Shown: one piece after another, positions 37,518 to 45,283 of the stretch
How the letters are laid out: each line of letters begins with the position of its first letter
How positions within the stretch are numbered: position 1 is the stretch's first letter
NCBI RefSeq assembly: GCF_004358105.1
Contig: NZ_SMYL01000012.1
Span: 1-64,000, forward strand
Source of the DNA: Sapientia aquatica
GTDB taxonomy: Bacteria; Pseudomonadota; Gammaproteobacteria; Burkholderiales; Burkholderiaceae_D
Reading direction: 5' to 3'
DNA length: 64,000 nt
The notes under the pieces: model-generated
The model's input: the letters and a program-made list of their open reading frames with translations, nothing else
Databases searched by the model: none
What the model was told of the DNA's origin: nothing
Made by a program: the position numbers and the translations under genes

Positions 37518-38711
37518 TTAAGCCAATTCAATCGCCATCGCTGTACCTTCACCACCACCGATACACAAGGTCGCAACGCCACGTTTTTTGCCGTGTTTTT
37601 GCAACGCGCCGATCAGGGTACAAATGATACGCGCGCCAGATGCGCCGATTGGGTGACCTAAGGCACATGCGCCGCCGTGTACGTTGACTTTGCTGTGTGG
37701 AATATCGAATTCGCGCATCGCCGCCATTGGCACGGTGGCAAACGCCTCATTGATTTCGAACAGGTCAACGTCTTTGACTGTCCAGCCAGTTTTCTTGAAC
37801 AGTTTTTCCATCGCGCCAACGGGTGCGGTGGTGAACCAATTTGGTTCTTGCGCGTGAGTGGAATGGCCGACGATGCGGGCGATAATTTTTAAGCCTAATT
37901 TTTTGGCTGTTTCTTCGCTCATCAACACCAACGCTGCTGCGCCGTCATTGATCGAAGAAGAAGATGCCGCAGTGATGGTGCCGTCTTTTTTGAACGCAGC
38001 GCGTAGGCTAGGGATTTTGTCGATCTTGGCTTTGAGCGGGCCTTCGTCTTTATCGATGACTACATCACCAGCGCGACCTTTGACGGTGACCGGTGCGATT
38101 TCCCATGCAAAGGAACCATCGGCGGTAGCGGCTTGTGCGCGCTTAACGGATTCGATCGCGAACGCATCTTGATCTTCGCGGCTGAAGTTATATTTGGCTG
38201 AGCATTCTTCTGCAAAAGTCCCCATTGAACGACCGCCGCCCGTTTTTTCGTCACGGCTGTAGGCGTCTTCCAAACCATCCAACATCATGTGATCCATGAT
38301 TTGGCCGTGGCCAATGCGATAGCCACCACGTGCTTTCGGAATCAGGTAAGGCGCGTTGGTCATCGATTCCATGCCGCCAGCAACGACGATTTGGTTCGAA
38401 CCAGCCAAGATGGAATCGTAAGCCATCATTGTGGCTTTCATCGCGGAGCCGCACATTTTGGACAGAGTTACTGCACCCACCGAAATCGGCAAACCTGCTG
38501 CCAACGTCGCTTGACGCGCTGGAGCTTGACCTTGGCCAGCCATTAAGCAGTTACCGAACAACACTTCATCGACTAATTCTGGTTTAACACCGGCGCGTTC
38601 GATAGCGGCCTTGATGGCGACCGCACCTAATTGGCTTGCTGTTACTGAAGAAAAATCACCTTGAAAGGCACCCATTGGTGTGCGAGCTACGCCAACGATA
38701 ACGATATTCAT
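37518..38711 (-). CDS. Acetyl-CoA C-acetyltransferase (thiolase)
   Basis: 397 residues from the ATG at 38711, chosen because GGAGATTAGT precedes it and the protein then starts MNIVIVGVARTPMG. The longer frame to 38777 is not needed. The catalytic Cys is in TLSKMCGSAMKA, with HGGACALGHPIGASGARI and CIGGGEG at the C-terminus. It interconverts acetoacetyl-CoA and acetyl-CoA. In this cluster it would use acetoacetate from leucine once activated to the CoA ester; no activating enzyme is in the window. Confidence 0.93.
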   Translation of the reverse strand: MNIVIVGVARTPMGAFQGDFSSVTASQLGAVAIKAAIERAGVKPELVDEVLFGNCLMAGQGQAPARQATLAAGLPISVGAVTLSKMCGSAMKATMMAYDSILAGSNQIVVAGGMESMTNAPYLIPKARGGYRIGHGQIMDHMMLDGLEDAYSRDEKTGGGRSMGTFAEECSAKYNFSREDQDAFAIESVKRAQAATADGSFAWEIAPVTVKGRAGDVVIDKDEGPLKAKIDKIPSLRAAFKKDGTITAASSSSINDGAAALVLMSEETAKKLGLKIIARIVGHSTHAQEPNWFTTAPVGAMEKLFKKTGWTVKDVDLFEINEAFATVPMAAMREFDIPHSKVNVHGGACALGHPIGASGARIICTLIGALQKHGKKRGVATLCIGGGEGTAMAIELA

Positions 38712-38733
38712 ACTAATCTCCAAATGATGCAGC

Positions 38734-40563
38734 CTATGCTGCCGGTTTAAAGTCAGCTTCAGTAGTTTGCTTGGCACCGGTTGGCGCTTCGCGAACGGCT
38801 GATTGATGACAAAATCTTATGTCTTGCGGGTAGGGGAAAACATCTTCAACATGGCCTGCCATTATGCGCTCTTTGCAGGCTTGCCAATAGTCAGGTGTGA
38901 GCAAATCGGCATGATATTTCATGAAATAATCGCGAACTTTGATATTACCCAACAGGAATGGGGCAAATTGCTCTGGAAAAACGTCATTCTTAGCAACGTG
39001 ATACCACGGTTCGGACGCCATTTCGTCTTCCTCATTGCGCGGGGCGGGAATGCGGCGGAAGTTACAATCGACGATGTATTCGATCTCGTCGTAATCATAA
39101 AAAACCACGCGGCCTAAACGGGTCACACCAAAGTTTTTATACAACATGTCGCCAGGGAAAATATTGGCGGCGACGAGTTCTTTAATCGCGTTGCCGTATT
39201 CGCGCACACCGTGTTCAATCGCGGGCAAATTGTTGGCTTTCTCTGCGTCGGATAACCAGATGTTGAGCGGAATCATTCGGCGCTCAATATACAAATGCTT
39301 GATCACAACTTCATCGTCCGAGACTTCTAATACGGAAGGTGCGTAGTGTTGAATTTCCGCCAGCAATTCTTCGGTGATACGGCTGCGCGGAAAGGCGACA
39401 TCGGAGTATTCCAAGGTATCCGCCATGCGTCCAACGCGGTCGTGGTTTTTGACCAGTTGGTACTTTTCCTTAATCAATTCTTTGGTGGTTTCTTTTGGCG
39501 GCGGGAAACTGTCTTTGATCACCTTAAATACATACGGAAAGGACGGCAGCGCGAATACCAACATCACCAAACCGCGAATACCGGGCGCGACTTGAATCTG
39601 ATCGGACGAGTAACGCAGGTGATGCAAGAAATCGCGGTAGAACAGATTCTTGCCATGCTTTTGCAAACCCAATACCGTGTAAATTTCGCTGCGCGGCTTA
39701 CGCGGCATGATGCTGCGTAAAAATTGTACGTAGGCCGATGGGACTTCCATATCGACCATGAAATATGCGCGCGTAAACGAGAACAACACCGTGATCAACA
39801 TCGGATCGAGCAGCACGGTGTCGAGAATTAGTTGGTTGTGGCGATTGTGCAAAATCGGCACGACAAACGGGTATTCGCGATTGCCGTTAATGCCTTTGCC
39901 AACGATGTAGGCACCTTTATTGCGGAAGAATAAATTCGAGAGCACTTGAATCTGATGATTCGGTTCAATCGGCTCGTTACCAAAGGCTTCTTTTAAACGC
40001 GCTGCAATGGCTGCGATATCGCGATCTAAATCCGCGAATGGCGTGGACAATTGGAAATTGGTGACGATGCGTTTGAGCGAATAATTTAAGCCATCATTGG
40101 CCGGGTAATACACGCGATAGGTTGGCAACACATCGCTTTCGATGTAGTCGGTGGCAACAGCGGGCCGGACGAAAATAAAATCGTTGTGATAATAATTTCG
40201 GTGCAGCATTTTGGTACACACCGAATTGTAAAAAGTCTCGGCCAATTCGGGTTGCAAATGGTCGATTAACAATCCCATGTAATGCAGTTTGACCTCACGC
40301 CACACTTCGTCGGTTAAGTCTGCTTCATCGTATTCGTCTTCCAATACGGTGGCGCACTCAACCACGCGCTTGTCGTAGTAAGAAATCCGCTCACGGGCAT
40401 TTTTTTGTGCGGCTTTCCATTCGCCTAATTCGAAGTGTTTTTTGGCTTGCTGACTAACGGCGCGAAATAGGCGGTAATGTTTGTTGAAGCCATCCAAAAT
40501 CGTGCGCGCGATATCGAACGCAATTTGCGAAGAAAGTAATTTTGGAAAGGCGACTTGTGACAT
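38734..40563 (-). CDS. aceK: Isocitrate dehydrogenase kinase/phosphatase
   Basis: 609 residues. Unmistakable Ace[21 protein letters not shown] (nucleotide-binding loop region) and [20 protein letters not shown]. It phosphorylates isocitrate dehydrogenase and so diverts carbon to the glyoxylate bypass. Its position beside genes that turn leucine into acetyl-CoA makes physiological sense. Its own promoter probably lies in 40564-40681, after the liuA terminator. Confidence 0.96.
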   Translation of the reverse strand: MSQVAFPKLLSSQIAFDIARTILDGFNKHYRLFRAVSQQAKKHFELGEWKAAQKNARERISYYDKRVVECATVLEDEYDEADLTDEVWREVKLHYMGLLIDHLQPELAETFYNSVCTKMLHRNYYHNDFIFVRPAVATDYIESDVLPTYRVYYPANDGLNYSLKRIVTNFQLSTPFADLDRDIAAIAARLKEAFGNEPIEPNHQIQVLSNLFFRNKGAYIVGKGINGNREYPFVVPILHNRHNQLILDTVLLDPMLITVLFSFTRAYFMVDMEVPSAYVQFLRSIMPRKPRSEIYTVLGLQKHGKNLFYRDFLHHLRYSSDQIQVAPGIRGLVMLVFALPSFPYVFKVIKDSFPPPKETTKELIKEKYQLVKNHDRVGRMADTLEYSDVAFPRSRITEELLAEIQHYAPSVLEVSDDEVVIKHLYIERRMIPLNIWLSDAEKANNLPAIEHGVREYGNAIKELVAANIFPGDMLYKNFGVTRLGRVVFYDYDEIEYIVDCNFRRIPAPRNEEDEMASEPWYHVAKNDVFPEQFAPFLLGNIKVRDYFMKYHADLLTPDYWQACKERIMAGHVEDVFPYPQDIRFCHQSAVREAPTGAKQTTEADFKPAA

Positions 40564-40681
40564 ATTTTTTTCGCTTAACGTTGAATTAGTGGCATGACGC
40601 GGGCGTTAATTTAACCACATTCACTTAGGATGCGCCAAAAGCGATTGCGACGCGGAAGAAAAATTTTTTTGCACATTTCAC

Positions 40682-40729
40682 AAAATAGTTCGCCAGTGAA
40701 ACTTTGTGTCGCGCTGGCGAAACTATTTT
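40682..40729 (-). terminator. Terminator hairpin after liuA
   Basis: A near-perfect 15-bp stem with one bulged base (40682-40696 with 40714-40729) and a 17-base loop lies 17 bases after the liuA stop. The descending arm ends in TTTT on the minus strand. It separates liuA from aceK. Confidence 0.75.
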
Positions 40730-40745
40730 AGCGTTTCAACTGGCT

Positions 40746-41930
40746 TTATTTCGTTTCGGCAAACAATTCGCGACCAATTAACATACGACGAATTTCGCTC
40801 GTGCCTGCGCCGATTTCATACAACTTAGCATCGCGCCACAAACGACCAACTGGGTATTCGTTGATGTACCCATTACCGCCCAAAATCTGAATCGCTTCGC
40901 CCGCCATCCATGTAGCTTTTTCGGCGGAGTACAAAATCGCACCGGCAGCATCTTTGCGTAATGCGCGGATTGCTTCTGGATTTTTGGCGCGATCGCAGGC
41001 TTGGCCGACTGCATAAACATAGGCCTTGCAGGCCATCATAGTGGAATACATATCAGCGATTTTGCCTTGCATTAATTGGAATTCACCAATCGGCTGGCCG
41101 AACTGTTTGCGTTCGTGAATATACGGCACAACCACGTCCATACACGCTTGCATAATCCCGAGCGGGCCGCCAGACAACACAGCGCGTTCAAAGTCCAAAC
41201 CAGACATCAATACGTTGACACCTTTGCCTAAACCGCCCAAGACGTTTTCGGCGGGCACTTCGCAATCTTGGAACACTAATTCGCCCGTGTGTGAGCCGCG
41301 CATACCGAGTTTGTCGAGCTTCTGTGCAATCGAAAAGCCTTTGAAATTTTTCTCAATCAAAAACGCTGTCATGCCACGTGGGCCGGCCTCTAAATCGTTC
41401 TTCGCGTACACCACCAAAACATCCGCATCTGGGCCATTGGTGATCCACATTTTGGTGCCGTTTAATACCCAACGATCGCCTTTGAAATCAGCGCGCAGCT
41501 TCATGCTGACCACATCTGATCCGGCGTTTGGTTCGGACATGGCTAAGGCGCCAATGTGTTCGCCTGAAATCAACTTCGGCAGGTATTTTGCTTTTTGTTC
41601 TGGCGTACCGTTGCGGTTGATTTGGTTGACGCACAAGTTGGAATGGGCGCCGTAGGATAAGCCGACCGAAGCAGACGCGCGCGAGATTTCTTCCATCGCG
41701 ATAATGTGCGCCAAGTAGCCCATATCAATGCCGCCGTCTTGCTCTTTTACGGTCACGCCTAGCACACCCAAATCACCCAGCTTTTTCCACAAGTCCATCG
41801 GGAACTGATCGGTTTTATCGATTTCGGCAGCACGCGGTGCGATTTCTTTGGCGGCGAATTGGGCAATGGATTCACGCAGGGCGGCGATGTCTTCGCCGTG
41901 ATCAAAAGTTAAACCGGGTAGATGTAACAT
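40746..41930 (-). CDS. liuA: Isovaleryl-CoA dehydrogenase
   Basis: 394 residues. FAD enzyme oxidising isovaleryl-CoA to 3-methylcrotonyl-CoA. The acyl-CoA dehydrogenase signatures [16 protein letters not shown] and [19 protein letters not shown] are present. Diagnostic: the C-terminal loop reads [12 protein letters not shown], with Gly where most relatives have the catalytic Glu, while a Glu stands in [14 protein letters not shown]. That switch is the known mark of isovaleryl-CoA dehydrogenases. It is preceded by a LiuR-type promoter at 42055-42091. Confidence 0.95.
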   Translation of the reverse strand: MLHLPGLTFDHGEDIAALRESIAQFAAKEIAPRAAEIDKTDQFPMDLWKKLGDLGVLGVTVKEQDGGIDMGYLAHIIAMEEISRASASVGLSYGAHSNLCVNQINRNGTPEQKAKYLPKLISGEHIGALAMSEPNAGSDVVSMKLRADFKGDRWVLNGTKMWITNGPDADVLVVYAKNDLEAGPRGMTAFLIEKNFKGFSIAQKLDKLGMRGSHTGELVFQDCEVPAENVLGGLGKGVNVLMSGLDFERAVLSGGPLGIMQACMDVVVPYIHERKQFGQPIGEFQLMQGKIADMYSTMMACKAYVYAVGQACDRAKNPEAIRALRKDAAGAILYSAEKATWMAGEAIQILGGNGYINEYPVGRLWRDAKLYEIGAGTSEIRRMLIGRELFAETK

Positions 41931-42018
41931 GGGTTCCTCGTTTGCTTGGGGTTGGTCGGTCTGGCGTTCTGAACTTGTGGTTCAGATTTTTTGGCGTTAT
42001 TGGTTGGTCAACCTAGGT

Positions 42019-42033
42019 ATCCACAAGGGATGC
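42019..42033. repeat. REP-like palindromic unit, copy 2
   Basis: ATCCACAAGGGATGC, 13 of 15 positions shared with the unit at 36290-36304. It lies in the liuR-liuA gap, downstream of the LiuR operator in the transcribed leader of liuA. Confidence 0.45.
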
Positions 42034-42054
42034 CTTTATATTTTTTGATCTGAA

Positions 42055-42091
42055 ATCATAACCGCAATTGACGTTAACGTAAACGTCAATT
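42055..42091 (-). promoter_or_regulatory. liuA promoter with LiuR operator
   Basis: On the minus strand, TTTACG (42083-42078), a 17-base spacer and TATGAT (42060-42055) form a promoter. An inverted repeat AATTGACGTT / AACGTCAATT (42066-42075 with 42082-42091) overlaps the -35 and spacer, as expected for a MerR-family site. The same block recurs upstream of liuR. Confidence 0.72.
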
Positions 42092-42095
42092 CGAT

Positions 42096-42554
42096 TTATT
42101 GTTTTTTACCTACTGGCTTCGGTTTTGCTTCGGCTTTCAACATGCGCTGGCATTCTTTTTCGTGCGCGCTAATTTCGGTTAGTAGCACTTCGATATCTTC
42201 GCGCTGCTGCTCAAGTGCGGCGCGGTGTTGTGCCAGCACGGCGGCAAAGCGCTGCAATTGGGCTTCGGTGTCTTTGGGCGAGGTGTACATATCGACCAAA
42301 CTTTTTATGTCCGACAACGACAAACCCAAGCGTTTGCCGCGCAGGGTTAGCTTTAAATGTGTTCGTTCGCGCGCGGTATAAACGCGATTTCGGCCTCCGG
42401 GACCTTCACGGTTGGGGCTTAACAGACCTTGATCTTCGTAAAAACGAATCGCGCGCGGCGTAATGTCGAACTCACGAGATAGTTCGGTGATTGTGAAGGT
42501 CGTTGCGGATTTATTGGTTTTTTGGGCTGGCGACACGGTATTTTCTGCTATCAA
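42096..42554 (-). CDS. liuR: MerR-family regulator of leucine/isovalerate degradation
   Basis: 152 residues. The N-terminal winged helix ITELSREFDITPRAIRFYEDQGLL is classic MerR, followed by RVYTARERTHLKLTLRGKRLGLSLSD and a coiled-coil region, with no metal-binding cysteines. This fits LiuR, the regulator of liu genes in proteobacteria. It is upstream of liuA on the same strand and flanked by two near-identical operators, one before liuA and one before itself, which implies autoregulation. Confidence 0.92.
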   Translation of the reverse strand: MIAENTVSPAQKTNKSATTFTITELSREFDITPRAIRFYEDQGLLSPNREGPGGRNRVYTARERTHLKLTLRGKRLGLSLSDIKSLVDMYTSPKDTEAQLQRFAAVLAQHRAALEQQREDIEVLLTEISAHEKECQRMLKAEAKPKPVGKKQ

Positions 42555-42612
42555 GGTGGACGAAAGGTGAATGCATTAAGAAAGACAACGCAGCGTCTGC
42601 TACTTTTTAAGC

Positions 42613-42631
42613 GCAATTGACGTTAACGTAA
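42613..42631 (-). promoter_or_regulatory. Second LiuR operator (liuR promoter)
   Basis: The plus strand reads GCAATTGACGTTAACGTAA, 19 bases identical to 42064-42082. On the minus strand the layout copies the liuA promoter: TTACG, the same spacer start, then an A/T-rich -10 (TTAAAA). It lies between liuR and the divergent MBL-fold gene and could control both. Confidence 0.68.
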
Positions 42632-42695
42632 GGTATATTGTAGGTCAAATCTGCACCGAATTTGTCATTCCCGAACCACATTTTTGAAAGCCGTC

Positions 42696-43739
42696 ATGAA
42701 CTTATTGGAATCTCAACTCGACTATCCTTTTGCTGACACGATGCCCGCGGCAGGCGAAGTGCTGCAAGTTTGTGATGGTGTTTTTTGGCTAAGAATGGGA
42801 TTGCCATTCGCCTTAAATCATATCAATTTATGGTTGCTGGACGATGGCGCTAGCTGGACGGTGATTGACTGCGGCATTGCGAGCGACCCAACCCGCGCCA
42901 ACTGGGAACAGATTTTTGCGCAGCATTTGCAGGGCAAACCGATCTCGCGCGTAATCGCCACGCATTGCCATCCTGACCACTTAGGCTTGGCCGATTGGAT
43001 TTGCCAGCGTTGGCAAGCGCCGCTTTGGATGAGTGCGGGCGAATATAGTTTTGGGCGCATGATGCAAGCCGGATTGAGTGGGGTAGAAGGCTCCTCAACC
43101 GTACCGCATTTCCAACGTCATGGCGTCACTAGCCCGGATTTGATCGAGCAACTCATGGGGCGGAAAAATTATTATCCAAGCTTGGTGCCCAGCATTCCGC
43201 CTGCGTTTATCCGCTTACAAGAACATCAGCTGGTTGCGATTGGAAAATACACTTGGCGTGTCATCACAGGCTTTGGCCATTCGCCAGAGCACGTGTCCTT
43301 ATATTGCGAGCAAATTAACTGCTTAATTTCTGGCGACATGTTATTGCCACGCATTTCAACCAATGTATCGGTTTGGGCGATTGAACCTGAGGCCAATCCG
43401 GTGCAGCAGTTTTTGGATTCGTTAAATAACTATTTGCCACTGCCGGCGAATACCTTGGTGTTGCCTTCGCATGGAAAGCCGTTCAAGGGGATTCAAATTC
43501 GTGTTCAACAATTAATCGATCATCATCATGCGCGTTTAGCCGAGGTATTTGACGCTTGCGCCACGCCTAAAAGTGCTAACGATATTGTGCCTATCATGTT
43601 CACGCGCGCCTTGGACACGCATCAACTTACTTTTGCATTGGGCGAAGCGTTAGCGCATTTGCATTTATTGTGGTTTGCGGGGAAATTGCTTCGCCATGAA
43701 GATGCCGATGGAATTATCCGCTTTACGCAAAAAACTTAA
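42696..43739 (+). CDS. MBL-fold metallo-hydrolase
   Basis: 347 residues. Metallo-beta-lactamase fold with the metal-binding ATHCHPDHLG and ITGFGHSPEHVSLY, SGDMLLP and LPSHGKPF, plus a C-terminal helical extension. A TTG at 42684 would add four residues; the ATG at 42696 with GAAAG upstream is preferred. It is divergent from liuR across a LiuR operator, so it may belong to the liu regulon, perhaps as a thioesterase-like hydrolase. That role is inference only. Confidence 0.88.
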   Translation: MNLLESQLDYPFADTMPAAGEVLQVCDGVFWLRMGLPFALNHINLWLLDDGASWTVIDCGIASDPTRANWEQIFAQHLQGKPISRVIATHCHPDHLGLADWICQRWQAPLWMSAGEYSFGRMMQAGLSGVEGSSTVPHFQRHGVTSPDLIEQLMGRKNYYPSLVPSIPPAFIRLQEHQLVAIGKYTWRVITGFGHSPEHVSLYCEQINCLISGDMLLPRISTNVSVWAIEPEANPVQQFLDSLNNYLPLPANTLVLPSHGKPFKGIQIRVQQLIDHHHARLAEVFDACATPKSANDIVPIMFTRALDTHQLTFALGEALAHLHLLWFAGKLLRHEDADGIIRFTQKT

Positions 43740-43749
43740 TCAAAAATGC

Positions 43750-43816
43750 GGGGCAGGACTGAAAACCATCTCGCCGTAGTCCAAGCACCGTCCAAATTCA
43801 AGGACAAAATTGCCCC
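43750..43816 (+). promoter_or_regulatory. Predicted three-way-junction RNA leader
   Basis: Closing stem GGGGCA (43750-43755) with TGCCCC (43811-43816) encloses two hairpins: GGACT/AGTCC (43756-43760 with 43778-43782, 17-base loop) and GTCC/GGAC (43790-43793 with 43802-43805, 8-base loop). No T-run follows, so it is not a simple terminator of the MBL gene. It lies directly upstream of the RBS-masking hairpin. I do not recognise a known riboswitch core. Confidence 0.4.
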
Positions 43817-43855
43817 CTAAGGCAAAATAAATATCTCTAATTCCGCTAAACACTG

Positions 43856-43908
43856 CCCTTCCGAGCGCCGATAACTACATAGGTAATTCGGCATTTGCAT
43901 CGGAAGGG
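43856..43908 (+). promoter_or_regulatory. Hairpin that can mask the ribosome binding site of the pilin-like gene
   Basis: CCCTTCCGA (43856-43864) pairs perfectly with TCGGAAGGG (43900-43908), with an inner stem GCCGA/TCGGC (43867-43871 with 43888-43892). The descending arm contains GGAAGGG, the Shine-Dalgarno for the GTG at 43917. When folded, translation should be reduced. Confidence 0.5.
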
Positions 43909-43916
43909 TGGGGATT

Positions 43917-44216
43917 GTGATCACTAAGTCACGATTGTTTTTTTGTCTGTTGAGTTTAAGCACGGCGCTAGCTAATTCAAGCTACGCGACCGATGGCACG
44001 ATCACATTTACAGGTCGCATCGTTGAGCCGACTTGTTCGATTCAACTCGATAATCCCAGCACTGCCAAACTCGCGCAATGCGCTGCCAAATCAGCAAAAG
44101 TAACCAGCCAAGTGGTCGCTCCGCAACCGCATATGTTGGTCTGGCGCGCCAATCAAACCCAGCAAAAAGACCTTCCCGTCAATCAATGGAAAGTCATTCA
44201 AATCACCTACCTCTAG
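43917..44216 (+). CDS. Short fimbrial-subunit-like secreted protein
   Basis: 99 residues from the GTG at 43917; an upstream GTG at 43908 lies inside the hairpin. The signal peptide ends near NSSYA, and the mature part starts TDGTITFTGRIVEPTCSI, almost the same as the main pilin (SDGTITFTGTVVATSCVI). Two cysteines 21 residues apart match pilin disulfides. It is only about half the usual length and ends in a beta-strand-like VIQITYL. It is therefore either a minor subunit or terminator, or a degraded pilin. Its stop overlaps the stop of the adhesin gene on the other strand by the shared CTAG. Confidence 0.6.
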   Translation: MITKSRLFFCLLSLSTALANSSYATDGTITFTGRIVEPTCSIQLDNPSTAKLAQCAAKSAKVTSQVVAPQPHMLVWRANQTQQKDLPVNQWKVIQITYL

Positions 44217-45283
44217 TTGTACGCCATCGTAAACGTCGCTGACGTTTTAGCCGATCCCGCAACCACCGTGCCCGTTCGAATAAAGTAAGCCGTAAAGGGG
44301 AAGGTGTAAGTTCCGTTAGCATTGTTCGCTTGCAGCAGAAATTGATTGGTGTTGCCAATCACGTTCGAGTCAGGGCCGAACTTTTGTACCGTGCCGTTAT
44401 ATTGAATTTGCACGCCCAATCCTGCGGCGGTTGAGGTTGCGCTCAGCGGCAAAATATTGGACGTGTTTCCTGCGCCCACACCAACGCCGCTGTTATCCGT
44501 TAAGGTCGCGTAAATCGAAGTCGAACTTCCATTGGGCCCTTGCTGACAAGTGACTTGAATTGAAAACGGAATCGGTGAAGAAGTCGACCCCACCGACGGA
44601 AAATGCGAAATCGGAAAAGCGCCCAAGGCCACTGCAATCGGCGACGACGAGGTCACCGCGCAACTAGGCTGAGTAAAGTTGACGACCAGCGGCGTCTGCA
44701 AATTAATATTGAACAGCACAAAGTTGCCTTGCTGCGGCAAAACCAAACTACCAACGTTTACGGGTAAGGTGCCACTGGCAGTGATTGGTCCAGTTTTTAC
44801 AAGTTGCAATTGCACCGGTAACGATGCTTGAGCAGTAAATGTCGTAGCAGCGCCTTGGGTAATAGTGATTGGCCACAGCCCGGTGTTGCCGCTGGTGTTA
44901 CTGAGTTGCATACCGATACCGGGAATATTGGTTGGGTAGGTGTTGCTGGTAGCAACGCCCACGCCCTGATACACCAATTGAGTAAAGCTGGTCGTGCAAG
45001 TGACCGTGAATGTGCCAGAGTTACCGGTGAAGGTGCCGGTGTACAGCACCGAGCCAACCGCGACGTAAGGATTAATCATGATGCTAGGCGGAGAAGAAAT
45101 TGTTTTCACCACCGTTGTTGGATTTAAGGTGCAACTGGCAAAACTTTTCCACGGCATCAGTAACAGCACCAACATCAGCAAAGTCGTCGCCAACGCGGAT
45201 AAGCGCGCGCTCGGGTTGTGCTGTGATGGCGTTCGATTCATGGATGAAATCATCTGTGTTTGGCATTCATGTAAGGTGCTCAT
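44213..45283 (-). CDS. Two-domain fimbrial tip adhesin
   Basis: About 356 residues from an ATG at 45283 that overlaps the usher stop codon (ATGA), chosen over an upstream start at 45316. After a long signal region (LLMPWKSFA) comes a lectin-like domain beginning SCTLNPTTVV with its own cysteines. A pilin domain from ~200 (PSCAVTSSSPIAVALG ... AKTSATFTMAYN) ends in the aromatic C-terminal beta-strand recognised by chaperones. The layout is that of FimH-type adhesins and the gene is the last in the operon. The ligand is unknown. Confidence 0.8.
   Translation of the reverse strand: MSTLHECQTQMISSMNRTPSQHNPSARLSALATTLLMLVLLLMPWKSFASCTLNPTTVVKTISSPPSIMINPYVAVGSVLYTGTFTGNSGTFTVTCTTSFTQLVYQGVGVATSNTYPTNIPGIGMQLSNTSGNTGLWPITITQGAATTFTAQASLPVQLQLVKTGPITASGTLPVNVGSLVLPQQGNFVLFNINLQTPLVVNFTQPSCAVTSSSPIAVALGAFPISHFPSVGSTSSPIPFSIQVTCQQGPNGSSTSIYATLTDNSGVGVGAGNTSNILPLSATSTAAGLGVQIQYNGTVQKFGPDSNVIGNTNQFLLQANNANGTYTFPFTAYFIRTGTVVAGSAKTSATFTMAYN

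Noticed and set aside
43750-43816. c-di-GMP-I riboswitch
   Set aside because: The fold has two hairpins but lacks the conserved core sequences I know for that class.
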